DNA of 64,000 nt from Fuerstiella marisgermanici (GTDB lineage Bacteria > Planctomycetota > Planctomycetia > Planctomycetales > Planctomycetaceae), in assembly GCF_001983935.1 (NCBI RefSeq), contig NZ_CP017641.1, forward strand, positions 3,286,001-3,350,000, written 5' to 3'. The first letter of the stretch is position 1. The number at the start of each line of letters is the position of its first letter. Shown here one piece after another: positions 8,591 to 17,643 of this stretch. Position numbers and translations under genes: made by a program. The notes under the pieces are model-generated. The model was not told the DNA's origin, ran no database searches, and saw nothing but the letters and a program-made list of their open reading frames with translations.

Positions 8591-10021
8591 ATGCTTAGAC
8601 TTCTGGGAAGTCCTCGCCGGTGCTGTGACGGATTGACGCGACGCGACACACTGCGAGCCGGTGGCTTGTCGATGCTCGGCGGAATGTTTGGACTTCCCCC
8701 GCTGGCGGCGAACGCAGCCAACAGCACCGAGGGTCGACGTCCTGGTAAAGCGAAGAGTGTCATCATGCTGTATCTGCTCGGCGGTGCTCCGACGCAGGAC
8801 ATGTTCGACATGAAGCCGCATGCTCCGACGGGCATTGCCAGTGACTTCCGACCGATCCGTTCGGATGTTCCGGGCATGGATGTCTGCGAACTGCTGCCCA
8901 AGTCCGCTCGGTGGATGGGCAAGTCAGCCATTGTCCGCACGGTCAACCACAAAGCGGGCTGTCATAATCCCATGGCCAGCTTCACCGGTTATCCGGAACC
9001 GCTGCCGTCAATCGGCGTGCTTCAGGACAACCTGCCGCCCAGCATGGGATCGGTATGTGAGTATCTCAACGAAGAACCTGGCGGCTTTCCCGACTATGTA
9101 CACCTGCCGTGTATGCTCGGTTGGGGACAACACATTCGACGCGCCGGACCGTATGCCGGATTTCTGGGAAGTCAGTACGATCCGCTGTTCACGGAATGCA
9201 ATCCGACATCCGCGAAGACGTCGCCGAGTCAGTACGCTCCGCAGCCCGTGCTGGGTTATCCGGAACTCCCGAACGCCAAGCTACCGGCCGGGCTGACTCT
9301 GGACCGGCTCAATAAACGGCGAGCACTCACGCAACAGTTTGACGACGCACTGCGCCGTCCGGGACTCGGCGAAGAATTCGAACGTGTTCAGGAAGGAGCG
9401 ATGTCGCTGCTGACGTCCAAACGAATTCGCGATGCGTTCGATATTGATAACGTCGATGCCAAAGTGCGAGAAGCCTATGGCCCGACATTGTTCGGTTCGA
9501 GTGCTTTGATTGCTCGCAAGCTGGTCGAAGAAGGTGTGCGGTTCGTGACTGCGACGTGGGATGTTTTCGCGACGCGACCGGGACTGCTGGATGGCGTTGC
9601 CTGGGACACTCACGCCGCCAACTTCCCGATTCTGAAGGACATCCTGCTGCCGATTTACGACAACACGTTCGATGCATTGATGGACGACCTGCACAAGCGA
9701 GGATTGCTTGACGAAACGCTTGTGGTGGTGATGAGCGATATGGGGCGAACTCCGAAAATCAACACGAACGGTGGTCGCGATCACTGGACGTTTTGCTATT
9801 CGGTGCTGATGGCCGGCGCGGGGATTCGAGGTGGCACTTTGTACGGTGAGTCAGACGATCAGGCGGCCTACGTGAAGTCCGATCCTGTCAGTCCAGCAGA
9901 TATTTGTGCAACGATTTACGAATGCCTGGGGATCGATCCTGACATGCAGATTCCGGATTCAGCCGGGCAGCCGGTGCGGATCCGCATGGGTGGCAAAGTC
10001 ATCAACGACATTCTGGCCTAG
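8591..10021 (+). CDS. DUF1501 (sulfatase-fold) Tat-exported protein
   Basis: 476 residues from ATG 8591; an in-frame GTG at 8567 is an alternative. The N-terminus has LTRRDTLRAGGLSMLGG, a twin-arginine signal. The body carries DUF1501 landmarks: SVIMLYLLGGAPTQDMFDMKP, NHKAGCHNP, AWDTHAANF, VVVMSDMGRTPKI, GGRDHWTFCYSVLMAG and the C-terminal PADICATIYECLGID. The fold is related to alkaline phosphatases/sulfatases, but no enzymatic role is established. In planctomycetes it is regularly paired with a DUF1549/DUF1553 protein, as here. Confidence 0.92.
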   Translation: MLRLLGSPRRCCDGLTRRDTLRAGGLSMLGGMFGLPPLAANAANSTEGRRPGKAKSVIMLYLLGGAPTQDMFDMKPHAPTGIASDFRPIRSDVPGMDVCELLPKSARWMGKSAIVRTVNHKAGCHNPMASFTGYPEPLPSIGVLQDNLPPSMGSVCEYLNEEPGGFPDYVHLPCMLGWGQHIRRAGPYAGFLGSQYDPLFTECNPTSAKTSPSQYAPQPVLGYPELPNAKLPAGLTLDRLNKRRALTQQFDDALRRPGLGEEFERVQEGAMSLLTSKRIRDAFDIDNVDAKVREAYGPTLFGSSALIARKLVEEGVRFVTATWDVFATRPGLLDGVAWDTHAANFPILKDILLPIYDNTFDALMDDLHKRGLLDETLVVVMSDMGRTPKINTNGGRDHWTFCYSVLMAGAGIRGGTLYGESDDQAAYVKSDPVSPADICATIYECLGIDPDMQIPDSAGQPVRIRMGGKVINDILA

Positions 10022-10111
10022 ACAAAAGCAGAAGTAAGACGCGTCGGCACCGTGCTTCTGAAGGGCAAGTGCCACAGCTATCTGGAATCATGCGATTGGA
10101 GACGGTCATTC

Positions 10112-12718
10112 ATGTTGCGTAATACATTCGTTATTTGGGCACTTCATTTCTGCGTGAGTGTTCCGCTCTTATTTGCAAGTCCTCCAACCTCGCCGGAGGA
10201 ACGTCTGGCCGCCATTGGAGAACCGACAACTCTGGAAGTTGAACCGGAGACGTTTGCCTTGTCGGGGCCGCGAGCCAATCGTCAGGTGCTTGTCACCGGG
10301 CATTACGCCGACGGGACCACACGAGACCTGACACAACTGAGTGAATGGAAGTCACAGTCGCCTGACGTTGTCGCGGTTACCCCGAGCGGTCTGGCAACCG
10401 GATATAGCGACGGTAAAACGACGATCGATGTCCGAGTGGGAAATCTTTCCGCCAGCATCCCTGTGACCATTGCTGATGTCGGGCAACCGCATCCGATCAG
10501 TTTTCGGCGTGAGTTCATGGCACTGTTGAGTTCTGCGGGGTGCAGCGACATCCGTTGCCATGGTGCGCCCAGTGGCAAGAATGAGTTTCGTCTCAGCCTT
10601 TGGGGGCTGGATCCGAAACTGGATTTTCGGCAGCTCACCCATGATGCACTTGGTCGCCGGACGAATTCGATTAATCCGGACAACAGCTTGATCCTTCAAA
10701 AAGCTTTGACGCGTGTCCCACACGCGGGCGGTCAACGATTCACCGCTGACAGCTCTTTCGCGAAATTGATGACCACCTGGCAGGCTGAAGGTCTGCGTGA
10801 CGATGCAGGCAAGCCGCCCCTGAAATCGCTGACCGTTTCTCCGGCACGACGTGTCCTGCAGGCACCAGCGAACTGGCAGCAAATTTCTGTGCGAGCCGAG
10901 TTCGCTGACGGGCGTTCCGAAGACGTGACTCGACTAACCACCTTCTTTAGCAGTGACATCGCCCTCGCAGACGTTGATCGCACCGGATATGTAGAATTCA
11001 AATCGCAGGGCGAAGTCGCGATTTTGTGTCGCTACATGGACCAGATGAGTTCGGTGCGTCTGATGTACATCGAAAAGCCTGCCGCAGATTACCAGTGGCC
11101 GGACCCTGCCGAAAACAACTATGTCGACAAGCACACCTTCGCCAAACTCAGGATGCTGAACATCGCCCCGTCGGAACTTTGCAGCGACGAACACTTTGTC
11201 CGCCGCGTGTATCTGGATGTGTGCGGGGTACTGCCGTCACCGGAAGAAACTAATAGTTTCGTCGGATCAACAGAACCCGACAAGCGCCAGCAATTGATCG
11301 ACACCTTACTGCAGCGCCCCGAATATGTTGATTTCTGGACCAAGAAATGGATGGACGTGCTGCGTTCCAGTCGCGACGCCATTCAACTGCAGGGAGCTCA
11401 GTCCTATCAAGCCTGGCTGCACAAGCAAATAGCCGCAGACGCTTCATTCGCCGACGTAGCCCGCACGCTTCTGACATCGCAGGGGAAATCCTTCACTGAC
11501 GCGCCCGCAAACTTTTTCTGCGTCGCTCCCACTCCTAAAGAAATCACCGACCCCGCGTATCTGCAGAAGGATCTGACAGAAGCGACGGCTCAGTTGTTCC
11601 TTGGCGTTCGTCTCCAGTGTGCGAAGTGCCACGATCATCCTTATGAACGGTGGAAGCAGGACGATTACCTCGCACTGGCCGCGCATTTTACTCAGGTGAA
11701 ACAAAGCCGAGTTGGAAAAGCCGGACCGGCCGGGCGCCCCGACCGGCGGGAGATTGAAATCACGCTGGACAACAAAGCTCCGGAAATCAAAGACGACAAG
11801 GGTGCAGAAGTCGCACCTCGACTTCCTTTGCACCAGTCGCCCGAACTTGCAGATGGGCAGGACCGTCGCGAGTTACTCGCGGACTGGCTGACACAGAAAG
11901 ACAATCCGTTCTTTGCCAAAGCCATGGTTAACCGAATCTGGTTCCATTTGCATGGCCGAGGCATCGTCGAGCCGGTTGATGATTTTCGTGACTCTAATCC
12001 TTCAGTGAACGACGAATTGCTGGAAGCTCTTGCCGCAGAGTTCATCGCCAACGGATATCGATTGAAGCCACTGATTCGAACCATTGTGAATTCACGCACC
12101 TATCAACTGAGTGCCATCCCGACGGCCACCAATGCATCAGACGGTCGGTACTTCTCTCATATGCAATCCAGAACGCTGTCGGCCGAAGTTTTACTGGACG
12201 CTGTTTGCAGCGTCACGGAAGTTCCCGAGGTGTTTGAAATCACAAAAGACTATATCTCCGGACTGCCGGACGGCACGTTGAAGCTGCCGGTCGGCACGCG
12301 AGCTGTGCAGTTGCCGGTCAACGATTTCACAACGCTGATCAATACGATGGGCAAGTATGTTCGGTACGAATCACATCCGTTTCTACGCACGTTCGGGCAA
12401 CCGGGACGCACGCAAACCTGCGAATGTGACCGTGAACAAACCTTCGGTCGCAAGCAGGCTCTCGAACTGATCATCGGGCAGGAAACGTCGGATCGACTGA
12501 CCGAAAAAGGCAATTGCTTGAGTGGCCTACTCACGCAGAAACTTACCGATGCCGAAATCCTGGACAATCTATACGTCCGAGCCCTCTCCCGCCGCCCGTC
12601 TGAAAGCACGGCAGAATCCCTGCTGCAGTACGTCGCAAGCACTGAGGACAAACGGCAGGCCTGGGAAGATATCCTATGGACGATTTTGAACTCCCAGGAA
12701 TTTCTCTACCAGCATTAA
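10112..12718 (+). CDS. BIG2 / DUF1549 / DUF1553 cytochrome-like exported protein
   Basis: 868 residues from ATG 10112, giving a clean signal peptide (LRNTFVIWALHFCVSVPLLFA); the frame is open 20 codons further upstream. Order of parts: a BIG2-like Ig domain (about 40-130), a haem-type C-x4-CHG motif in SSAGCSDIRCHGAPSGK (near 150), a second Ig-like stretch, DUF1549 with CAKCHDHPYERWKQDDY, and a C-terminal DUF1553 with MVNRIWFHLHGRGIVEP. It is probably periplasmic and electron-carrying, working with the DUF1501 protein 90 bases upstream. The in vivo reaction is not known. Confidence 0.9.
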   Translation: MLRNTFVIWALHFCVSVPLLFASPPTSPEERLAAIGEPTTLEVEPETFALSGPRANRQVLVTGHYADGTTRDLTQLSEWKSQSPDVVAVTPSGLATGYSDGKTTIDVRVGNLSASIPVTIADVGQPHPISFRREFMALLSSAGCSDIRCHGAPSGKNEFRLSLWGLDPKLDFRQLTHDALGRRTNSINPDNSLILQKALTRVPHAGGQRFTADSSFAKLMTTWQAEGLRDDAGKPPLKSLTVSPARRVLQAPANWQQISVRAEFADGRSEDVTRLTTFFSSDIALADVDRTGYVEFKSQGEVAILCRYMDQMSSVRLMYIEKPAADYQWPDPAENNYVDKHTFAKLRMLNIAPSELCSDEHFVRRVYLDVCGVLPSPEETNSFVGSTEPDKRQQLIDTLLQRPEYVDFWTKKWMDVLRSSRDAIQLQGAQSYQAWLHKQIAADASFADVARTLLTSQGKSFTDAPANFFCVAPTPKEITDPAYLQKDLTEATAQLFLGVRLQCAKCHDHPYERWKQDDYLALAAHFTQVKQSRVGKAGPAGRPDRREIEITLDNKAPEIKDDKGAEVAPRLPLHQSPELADGQDRRELLADWLTQKDNPFFAKAMVNRIWFHLHGRGIVEPVDDFRDSNPSVNDELLEALAAEFIANGYRLKPLIRTIVNSRTYQLSAIPTATNASDGRYFSHMQSRTLSAEVLLDAVCSVTEVPEVFEITKDYISGLPDGTLKLPVGTRAVQLPVNDFTTLINTMGKYVRYESHPFLRTFGQPGRTQTCECDREQTFGRKQALELIIGQETSDRLTEKGNCLSGLLTQKLTDAEILDNLYVRALSRRPSESTAESLLQYVASTEDKRQAWEDILWTILNSQEFLYQH

Positions 12719-13259
12719 AGCGGTTTCCGCACGCACCTGATTGATCCTTTGTGGAGTTGGGATCGAGCGAGTTCCTCGGTCTTCGTTCTGCGCTCTCAGT
12801 CTGCCGACGCTTTCGTTGACGTCGTCATGCCAGCGCGATACGACGCATTTCGCGAGGCTCAACCGTGCTCGGTGCATTCTGCGCCACGACTTCGACGGCA
12901 TGGTTTCCCGTCGACGGCAGACGTGGTCAGTTTCGATTTCCTCGATGACACTCAGAGGAAACACGTGTCGGCCTGCCCGGTTGGCGGGACTACCAGACAC
13001 TTTCGTGCGATTTCCGAAAGTTCCGAGGCCTCGATGTTCGCGCGGTCGGCTGCCAGTTGTACTGTCTGGAACGCGGCTGCCTGGTTGGTGGTGGGTTAGC
13101 TGGACAGCGCCATGTTGGTGCGAATGGTAACCCGAAGTGTAAGCGAGGAATCGATTTGCGACGAATCCCTCGCTTACGCATCGGGTTACCCAAAACACGG
13201 CCCAATGACCAAAGGTGGCGCTGTCCAGTTAGGAAGCATCCGACTATTCTCCGTCCATC
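12719..13259. other. Intergenic region containing a nested palindromic element
   Basis: No recognisable gene. Open frames in 12.7-13.1 kb have no family resemblance. The 3' half contains the inverted-repeat element at 13100-13228. The AraC gene promoter should lie in the last 30-150 bases. Confidence 0.5.
13100..13228. repeat. Nested inverted-repeat (MITE-/REP-like) element
   Basis: Outer arms CTGGACAGCGCCA (13100-13112) and TGGCGCTGTCCAG (13216-13228) are perfect complements. Inside, a 23-base arm at 13126-13148 (begins GGTAACCCGA, ends AAGCGAGG) pairs with 13168-13190 with two mismatches. Similar palindromes rich in TAAGCGAGG/CCTCGCTTA are, from memory, common between planctomycete genes. 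No coding capacity. Confidence 0.8.
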
Positions 13260-14234
13260 ATGGCAACTGCGAAATCTACCGACAACCTGTATGACCCGCG
13301 GCGTGGTGGCGAGGCAGTTCGACTCGACACTTTGCGGATTGACGGTGATCCGTATGAGCCGGCTCGGACAAACTACTTCACGGTGTATCTGATCGAATCC
13401 GGTTCAGGCACGTTTTGGGCAGATGCGGCTGAATTTGCGTTCGGTCCGAGTTGTGTTCTGTTTTTCGTACCGTACCAGCACATCCGCGTGGTTCCTGATT
13501 CGCAGGTTCGGGGCCGCGTGATTCAGTTTCATGCAAATTTCCTGTGCGTTGAAACTTTCCATACCGACGTGGGATGCAGCGGAATCCTGTTCAACGATCC
13601 ATACGGCATACCGGTGGTGTCGTTCGACGAACAGATGGAGACCAAAGTGCTGAGCCTGATCGACGACCTGCAAAACGAACAGGCCGATCGGGAGCTTGCT
13701 TTCGAAGAAGCGATGTTGGCTCACCTGAAAGTCCTGCTGATCCTGGCCACGCGGTTGAAATCGTCGAATGCTGGTGCCTGCGGAGCTTCTGTGCATGATC
13801 CTCAGCATCCCCTTCTGATCGAACTTCGCGACTTGATCGAGGAACATTATTGCTCGCTGCACGCCCCCGCTGACTACGCCGCATTGCTGCATGTGACGGC
13901 CAAGACGCTCGGTCGGATCGTCCGCGAAAACCTCGGCACCACGCCCACTGAACTCATTCGCGCCCGCGTTCTGACTCATGCAAAATGGCAACTTCTGCAT
14001 ACGCTTAGGCCCGTCAAGGAGATCGCGAGGGAAGTCGGCTTTAATGACGAACTCTATTTCAGCCGCCTGTTCAAGAAGGCGACCGGCTATTCACCGACGT
14101 TCTTTCGGGCATTCGAGACAGAGATTCGCGGAGGGAGCAATTTGTCCATGACTTCGAGCCATGCGCCCATTCCGCCCCCAGCATCAGATGCTGATACTGC
14201 CTCTCGGACTAAACCGAAACAGACCGAGACGTAA
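13260..14234 (+). CDS. AraC-family transcriptional regulator
   Basis: 324 residues from ATG 13260. The N-terminal cupin-like sensor (about 20-150) contains YFTVYLIESGSGTFWAD. The C-terminal pair of HTH motifs includes ALLHVTAKTLGRIVRENLG and VKEIAREVGFNDELYFSRLF, followed by KKATGYSPTFFR. It lies 35 bases upstream of a DUF417 membrane-protein gene in the same direction. This resembles the E. coli rclR-rclC arrangement, in which an AraC regulator answers to reactive chlorine. Several cysteines are present in the sensor domain, but equivalence to RclR cysteines was not established. Confidence 0.9.
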   Translation: MATAKSTDNLYDPRRGGEAVRLDTLRIDGDPYEPARTNYFTVYLIESGSGTFWADAAEFAFGPSCVLFFVPYQHIRVVPDSQVRGRVIQFHANFLCVETFHTDVGCSGILFNDPYGIPVVSFDEQMETKVLSLIDDLQNEQADRELAFEEAMLAHLKVLLILATRLKSSNAGACGASVHDPQHPLLIELRDLIEEHYCSLHAPADYAALLHVTAKTLGRIVRENLGTTPTELIRARVLTHAKWQLLHTLRPVKEIAREVGFNDELYFSRLFKKATGYSPTFFRAFETEIRGGSNLSMTSSHAPIPPPASDADTASRTKPKQTET

Positions 14235-14247
14235 CGACTCTCGGTCT
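14221..14247 (+). terminator. Hairpin at the 3' end of the AraC gene
   Basis: AGACCGAGA (14221-14229) pairs perfectly with TCTCGGTCT (14239-14247); the AraC stop codon is in the loop. Only a short T run follows, so it may be a weak terminator or an mRNA-processing stem that sets the AraC to DUF417 ratio. Confidence 0.5.
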
Positions 14248-14269
14248 TTCTGACGAGAGGAATGTTGAC

Positions 14270-14839
14270 GTGGTGAAGTTGTTCGAAGCGCTGGCACGAC
14301 TGGACAAAGTCGGCGTGACCGTGGCCCGCCTTGGGTTGATCGTGGTACTACTTTGGATCGGCGGACTTAAGGTGTTTCCTTACGAGGCGGACGGCATCGT
14401 TCCGTTTGTCGCCCACAGCCCCTTCATGAGTTTTTTCTATGCCGATGGCGAAAACTACAAAGCGCACATGAACCCGGAAGGCGTCTTAGACGACGAAAAT
14501 CGAGCGTGGCACGAAGCCAACCACACCTACAAGTTTTCCTATGGTCTGGGTGCCGTGATCGTTTTTTACGGACTGCTGCTCTGTCTGCACCCGTGGTTGC
14601 CACAAGCAGCAACGCTGGGCAGTTTTCTGGTCGTCGTGATGTCGTTCGTGACGTTGTCATTCCTGATCACTACTCCGGAATGCTGGGTGGCAGATCTCGG
14701 CGACGCCCATCACGGGTTCCCGTACCTTAGCGGTCGCGGCAGGCTGGTAATCAAGGACGCTATTATGATGGGGGCGGCAATCGTGACGATGGCTGACTCA
14801 GCAAAGGCTTACCTGAGAAAACGGGCGATGCTGGATTGA
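14270..14839 (+). CDS. DUF417 (YkgB/RclC-like) inner-membrane protein
   Basis: 189 residues from GTG 14270, preceded by GAGAGG. About four hydrophobic helices are visible. Family landmarks are VVLLWIGGLKVFPYEADGIVPFVAHSP near the N-terminus and SFVTLSFLITTPECWV, then GFPYLSGRGRLVIKD near the C-terminus. DUF417 belongs to a DoxX-like group. The E. coli member RclC contributes to survival of hypochlorous acid; the mechanism is not settled. Context with AraC, Crp/Fnr and bufferin genes fits an oxidant/copper-stress cluster. Confidence 0.88.
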   Translation: MVKLFEALARLDKVGVTVARLGLIVVLLWIGGLKVFPYEADGIVPFVAHSPFMSFFYADGENYKAHMNPEGVLDDENRAWHEANHTYKFSYGLGAVIVFYGLLLCLHPWLPQAATLGSFLVVVMSFVTLSFLITTPECWVADLGDAHHGFPYLSGRGRLVIKDAIMMGAAIVTMADSAKAYLRKRAMLD

Positions 14840-14896
14840 CCTGTCAAACGGCGGTGAATAGTGCGAAGGTGTTAGTCGACGAGAACAATGCAAACG

Positions 14897-15616
14897 TCAC
14901 TGGAGGGAATCAGGTTGAGTCAGAACGATTCGTCGACGGTCCATGCGAATCAGTCCTTCGGAACGCAGTTGACCAAGAGTGATCGTGATTGTCTCGCGTG
15001 AGACCCCGATAAAGCGGCCGAGGTCCTGGTGGGAAAGTGGAAGGTGAATCTTGATCCCGTCGCCATCGGGAATTCCGCCGATCTGAGCGAGTTCCTGAAG
15101 GAGGCGGATGACTCGATGGCGAGTTGATTGGAATAAGACGGATTCAAGCCGTCTCGTCATGTTGCGTCGCCTCTGTCCACACAATGTCAGCATTGCAAAC
15201 GCCGCCGCAGCGTTCTGCTGCAGAATCTCGCGTAGTCGTGATGCATGGACTGCGACAATCGAGGAGTCTTCCGTGACATCGCATCGTTCTTCACGACGGC
15301 CTGGAACGCAGACGCCGAGTTCCCCGAATATCTGACCCGGCTGAATGAGTGCGTAGATGACGTGCTTGCCATTGCCGTCAATATGTCCAGTTTGAACGGC
15401 GCCGTGAACCAGAAGATAGGCGTAGAGAGGTGCATCGGTGGCGGAGTAAACGGTGCTTCCGCGCCGGAGCGTAAGATGCTGACAATCTGCAGCCAACTGT
15501 TCGTATTCAGCGGATGTCAACGCCTGCAATGTGTCGCACGATTTCAAGTAGCCTGCGATACGCTCCAATTGCTCGATCCCCGTTTTTGCCACTGACTGCT
15601 GCATTGAAGCCTCCAT
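14897..15616 (-). CDS. Crp/Fnr-family transcriptional regulator
   Basis: 239 residues. The N-terminal cyclic-nucleotide-binding fold spans about 30-150 (GAVQTGHIDGNGKHVIYALI, PGQIFGELGVC). The C-terminal winged HTH contains LSHQDLGRFIGVSRETITIT. The SRET of the recognition helix matches E. coli CRP Arg180-Glu181, the pair that reads TGTGA; the position of CRP Arg185 is not conserved. No N-terminal Fe-S cysteine cluster of the FNR type is visible. The gene is divergent from the bufferin operon, and a perfect CRP-type box lies between them, 181 bases from this start. Confidence 0.92.
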   Translation of the reverse strand: MEASMQQSVAKTGIEQLERIAGYLKSCDTLQALTSAEYEQLAADCQHLTLRRGSTVYSATDAPLYAYLLVHGAVQTGHIDGNGKHVIYALIQPGQIFGELGVCVPGRREERCDVTEDSSIVAVHASRLREILQQNAAAAFAMLTLCGQRRRNMTRRLESVLFQSTRHRVIRLLQELAQIGGIPDGDGIKIHLPLSHQDLGRFIGVSRETITITLGQLRSEGLIRMDRRRIVLTQPDSLQ

Positions 15617-16088
15617 CCCATCCGGAACTCTGCTTTCAAAAAGGCATGACGTCGTACATTTGCTCCGCCACTAAGAACGCAGACATGGCTTCGGCCCATT
15701 CCTTACACCGTCTGTCGAAGGAATGTTGTCATCTGTGAAAGCAGCTCGTAAATCTGCGCATAGGTGCCGATTGACCGGCCGCTTCCCCGCCAGCAATGTG
15801 AGGCACCTCACAATTCAGCCGTCGCTCATTCAGTTCCGGCGTTGTTTCCGGATGACGCCTCGCCCTATCAAACTTGCGGCGCTTAAGGGGCGACAAAAAC
15901 AATCTCAGAAAAGTCTGTAAGGCGCAGAAACATTCGCCGTCTTCGGCAGAAACAAGGCACCAGTCGATGCTTTCGCCGAGCTGCTGATTCGTCAATCGAG
16001 TTTGCTGTTCACAGAACTGACTGGATGTCGTGGTTCAGTTGCGCGACTGAACGAGTTTCTGTGTTTCCCGATTTTTGAGGGGTAAAGA
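15617..16088. other. Divergent regulatory region between Crp/Fnr and bufferin genes
   Basis: No gene seen. It contains the CRP-type palindrome at 15797-15812. A GAGGGG ribosome site precedes ATG 16089. Promoter hexamers could not be assigned reliably. Confidence 0.6.
15797..15812. promoter_or_regulatory. Perfect CRP-type operator TGTGA-N6-TCACA
   Basis: The site reads TGTGAGGCACCTCACA: two 7-base arms (TGTGAGG / CCTCACA) around a CA centre, flanked by A/T bases as in the E. coli CRP consensus. It lies between the Crp/Fnr regulator gene and the bufferin operon, the natural place for autoregulation and control of the operon. Confidence 0.75.
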
Positions 16089-16517
16089 ATGAGTAAGTCC
16101 AATGTAAACCGTCGTGGTTTTCATGCGTTGACAATGGCGGCGGCAGGTGGCTTGATGGCAGGTGCCGGAGCAACCGCTCGAGCAGAAGATGGCAAATCGA
16201 ATCTCACTGTTGATCCGTCGTTGCTGATGTCATCACCCAACACCTGCAAAGGACTCAACGCCTACAAAGGCGAAGGTAAGGGAACTCACGACTGTGCGGG
16301 CATGAGTTCCTGTGCGGAAGTCGCTAAGCATGACTGCTCTGGCGAAAACGACTGCAAAGGGCACGGCGGCTGCGGCGGCTACCCCGGCCAGAATACCTGC
16401 AAAGGCAAAGGTCACTGCGCCGTGCCGCTCAAAAAGGACACCAGGAAGCTCGCACGAAAACAGTTCGAGCAGCTTATGAAGGACGCTGGCAAAAAATTTG
16501 GGCCTGCTCCGAAGTAG
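16089..16517 (+). CDS. bufA: Bufferin-type Cys-rich RiPP precursor
   Basis: 142 residues from ATG 16089 (GAGGGG upstream). Residues 1-33 form an export signal with NRRGF and a hydrophobic stretch ending in ATARA. The core has eight cysteines (53, 69, 75, 83, 89, 95, 104, 110) in repeats such as NTCKG, HDCSGENDCKGHGGC and NTCKGKGHC. The tail is basic. The next two genes encode the DUF692 (MNIO) enzyme and DUF2063 partner that define bufferin operons; these modify precursor cysteines to make copper-binding peptides. Exact bufferin subclass and metal are inference. Confidence 0.85.
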   Translation: MSKSNVNRRGFHALTMAAAGGLMAGAGATARAEDGKSNLTVDPSLLMSSPNTCKGLNAYKGEGKGTHDCAGMSSCAEVAKHDCSGENDCKGHGGCGGYPGQNTCKGKGHCAVPLKKDTRKLARKQFEQLMKDAGKKFGPAPK

Positions 16518-16665
16518 TCACCGTCACAGCTTTTTTTAGACGTGGCGTTCAATCTGCTGTCGTCCCCGCCTCGAACCGTTCCGAGTTTCCCGGAGTTATC
16601 GAGGCGGGTGGCGATGCATTCGACGCGAAGTTCTACTGATCGATCAAATCGTAACAGAGGCCCAG

Positions 16666-17643
16666 ATGTCGGAATCCTCAACGCACTCGAACCTTGGGCT
16701 GGGAGTTGGGCTGCGCACGCCCCATTTTCAGCATGTTCTCAACCACAACCCGGCCGTGGATTGGTTCGAAATCATCTCTGAAAATTTCATGGACTGTAGC
16801 GGCAGACCACGGCACATTCTGGACCAGATTGCTGAACGCTACCCGATCGTCATGCACGGCGTCTCGATGTCGATTGGCAGCACCGCCCCGCTCAACCGTG
16901 ACTATCTGAGTAAGTTAAAAAAGCTCGCCGAAGATGTGCAGGCACGCTGGGTGTCGGACCACGTCTGCTGGACGGGAGTCGCTGGCCTGAATGCTCATGA
17001 TCTTCTGCCGGTGCCATACAACGAATCAACGTTGCAACACCTTGTTGAACGAATTCGAATCGTGCAGGACATTCTGGAACGTCTGCTGATCCTTGAAAAC
17101 CCCAGCACGTATGTCACCTTCCGTGATTCTACGATGACTGAGTGGGATTTTTTGAAGTACATGGTTGAAGAAACGGAATGCCGCTTGCTGCTTGATGTGA
17201 ACAACGTCTACGTGTCTGCCGTCAATCACAATTTTGATCCGGAAGAATACATTCGCGCCGTTCCGCATGATCGAATCGTTCAGTTTCACCTTGCTGGTCA
17301 TACGAACCTTGGCACGCACTGCATCGACACGCACGATGGCGAAGTTATCGATCCGGTGTGGGAACTGTACCGACTGGCTCATCAACTGACCGGCGGTGCG
17401 TCTACGTTGCTGGAATGGGACGCACAAATTCCGGAGTTCCCGGTGCTGCATTCTGAGGTTCTGAAAGCGAAACGACACATTGCGGAAGCGGACGGTTTAA
17501 TGAGCGACTCAACGCATGCCGATGCATCTGATCACCACGAAAGATCGGGGCGAATCACAGCGAACGCGAATTCTTCGCAACGGACTGGATCCACGGCAAT
17601 GGTTCCGCAACCCGCCGTAACAGTCTCAGCGGAGCTTGAATGA
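16666..17643 (+). CDS. bufB: DUF692 multinuclear non-haem iron oxidase (MNIO) for bufferin maturation
   Basis: 325 residues from ATG 16666 (AGAGG upstream). It is a TIM-barrel protein with all family landmarks: [81 protein letters not shown] and [11 protein letters not shown]. The His, Glu and Asp residues in these motifs are the usual iron ligands. Such enzymes oxidatively modify cysteines in precursor peptides, here presumably the product of 16089. The last 45 residues are a polar, low-complexity extension. Stop and next start overlap (ATGA). Confidence 0.93.
   Translation: MSESSTHSNLGLGVGLRTPHFQHVLNHNPAVDWFEIISENFMDCSGRPRHILDQIAERYPIVMHGVSMSIGSTAPLNRDYLSKLKKLAEDVQARWVSDHVCWTGVAGLNAHDLLPVPYNESTLQHLVERIRIVQDILERLLILENPSTYVTFRDSTMTEWDFLKYMVEETECRLLLDVNNVYVSAVNHNFDPEEYIRAVPHDRIVQFHLAGHTNLGTHCIDTHDGEVIDPVWELYRLAHQLTGGASTLLEWDAQIPEFPVLHSEVLKAKRHIAEADGLMSDSTHADASDHHERSGRITANANSSQRTGSTAMVPQPAVTVSAELE

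Noticed and set aside
12719-13090. Possible short gene after the DUF1553 gene
   Set aside because: All frames lack starts with ribosome sites and resemble no family.
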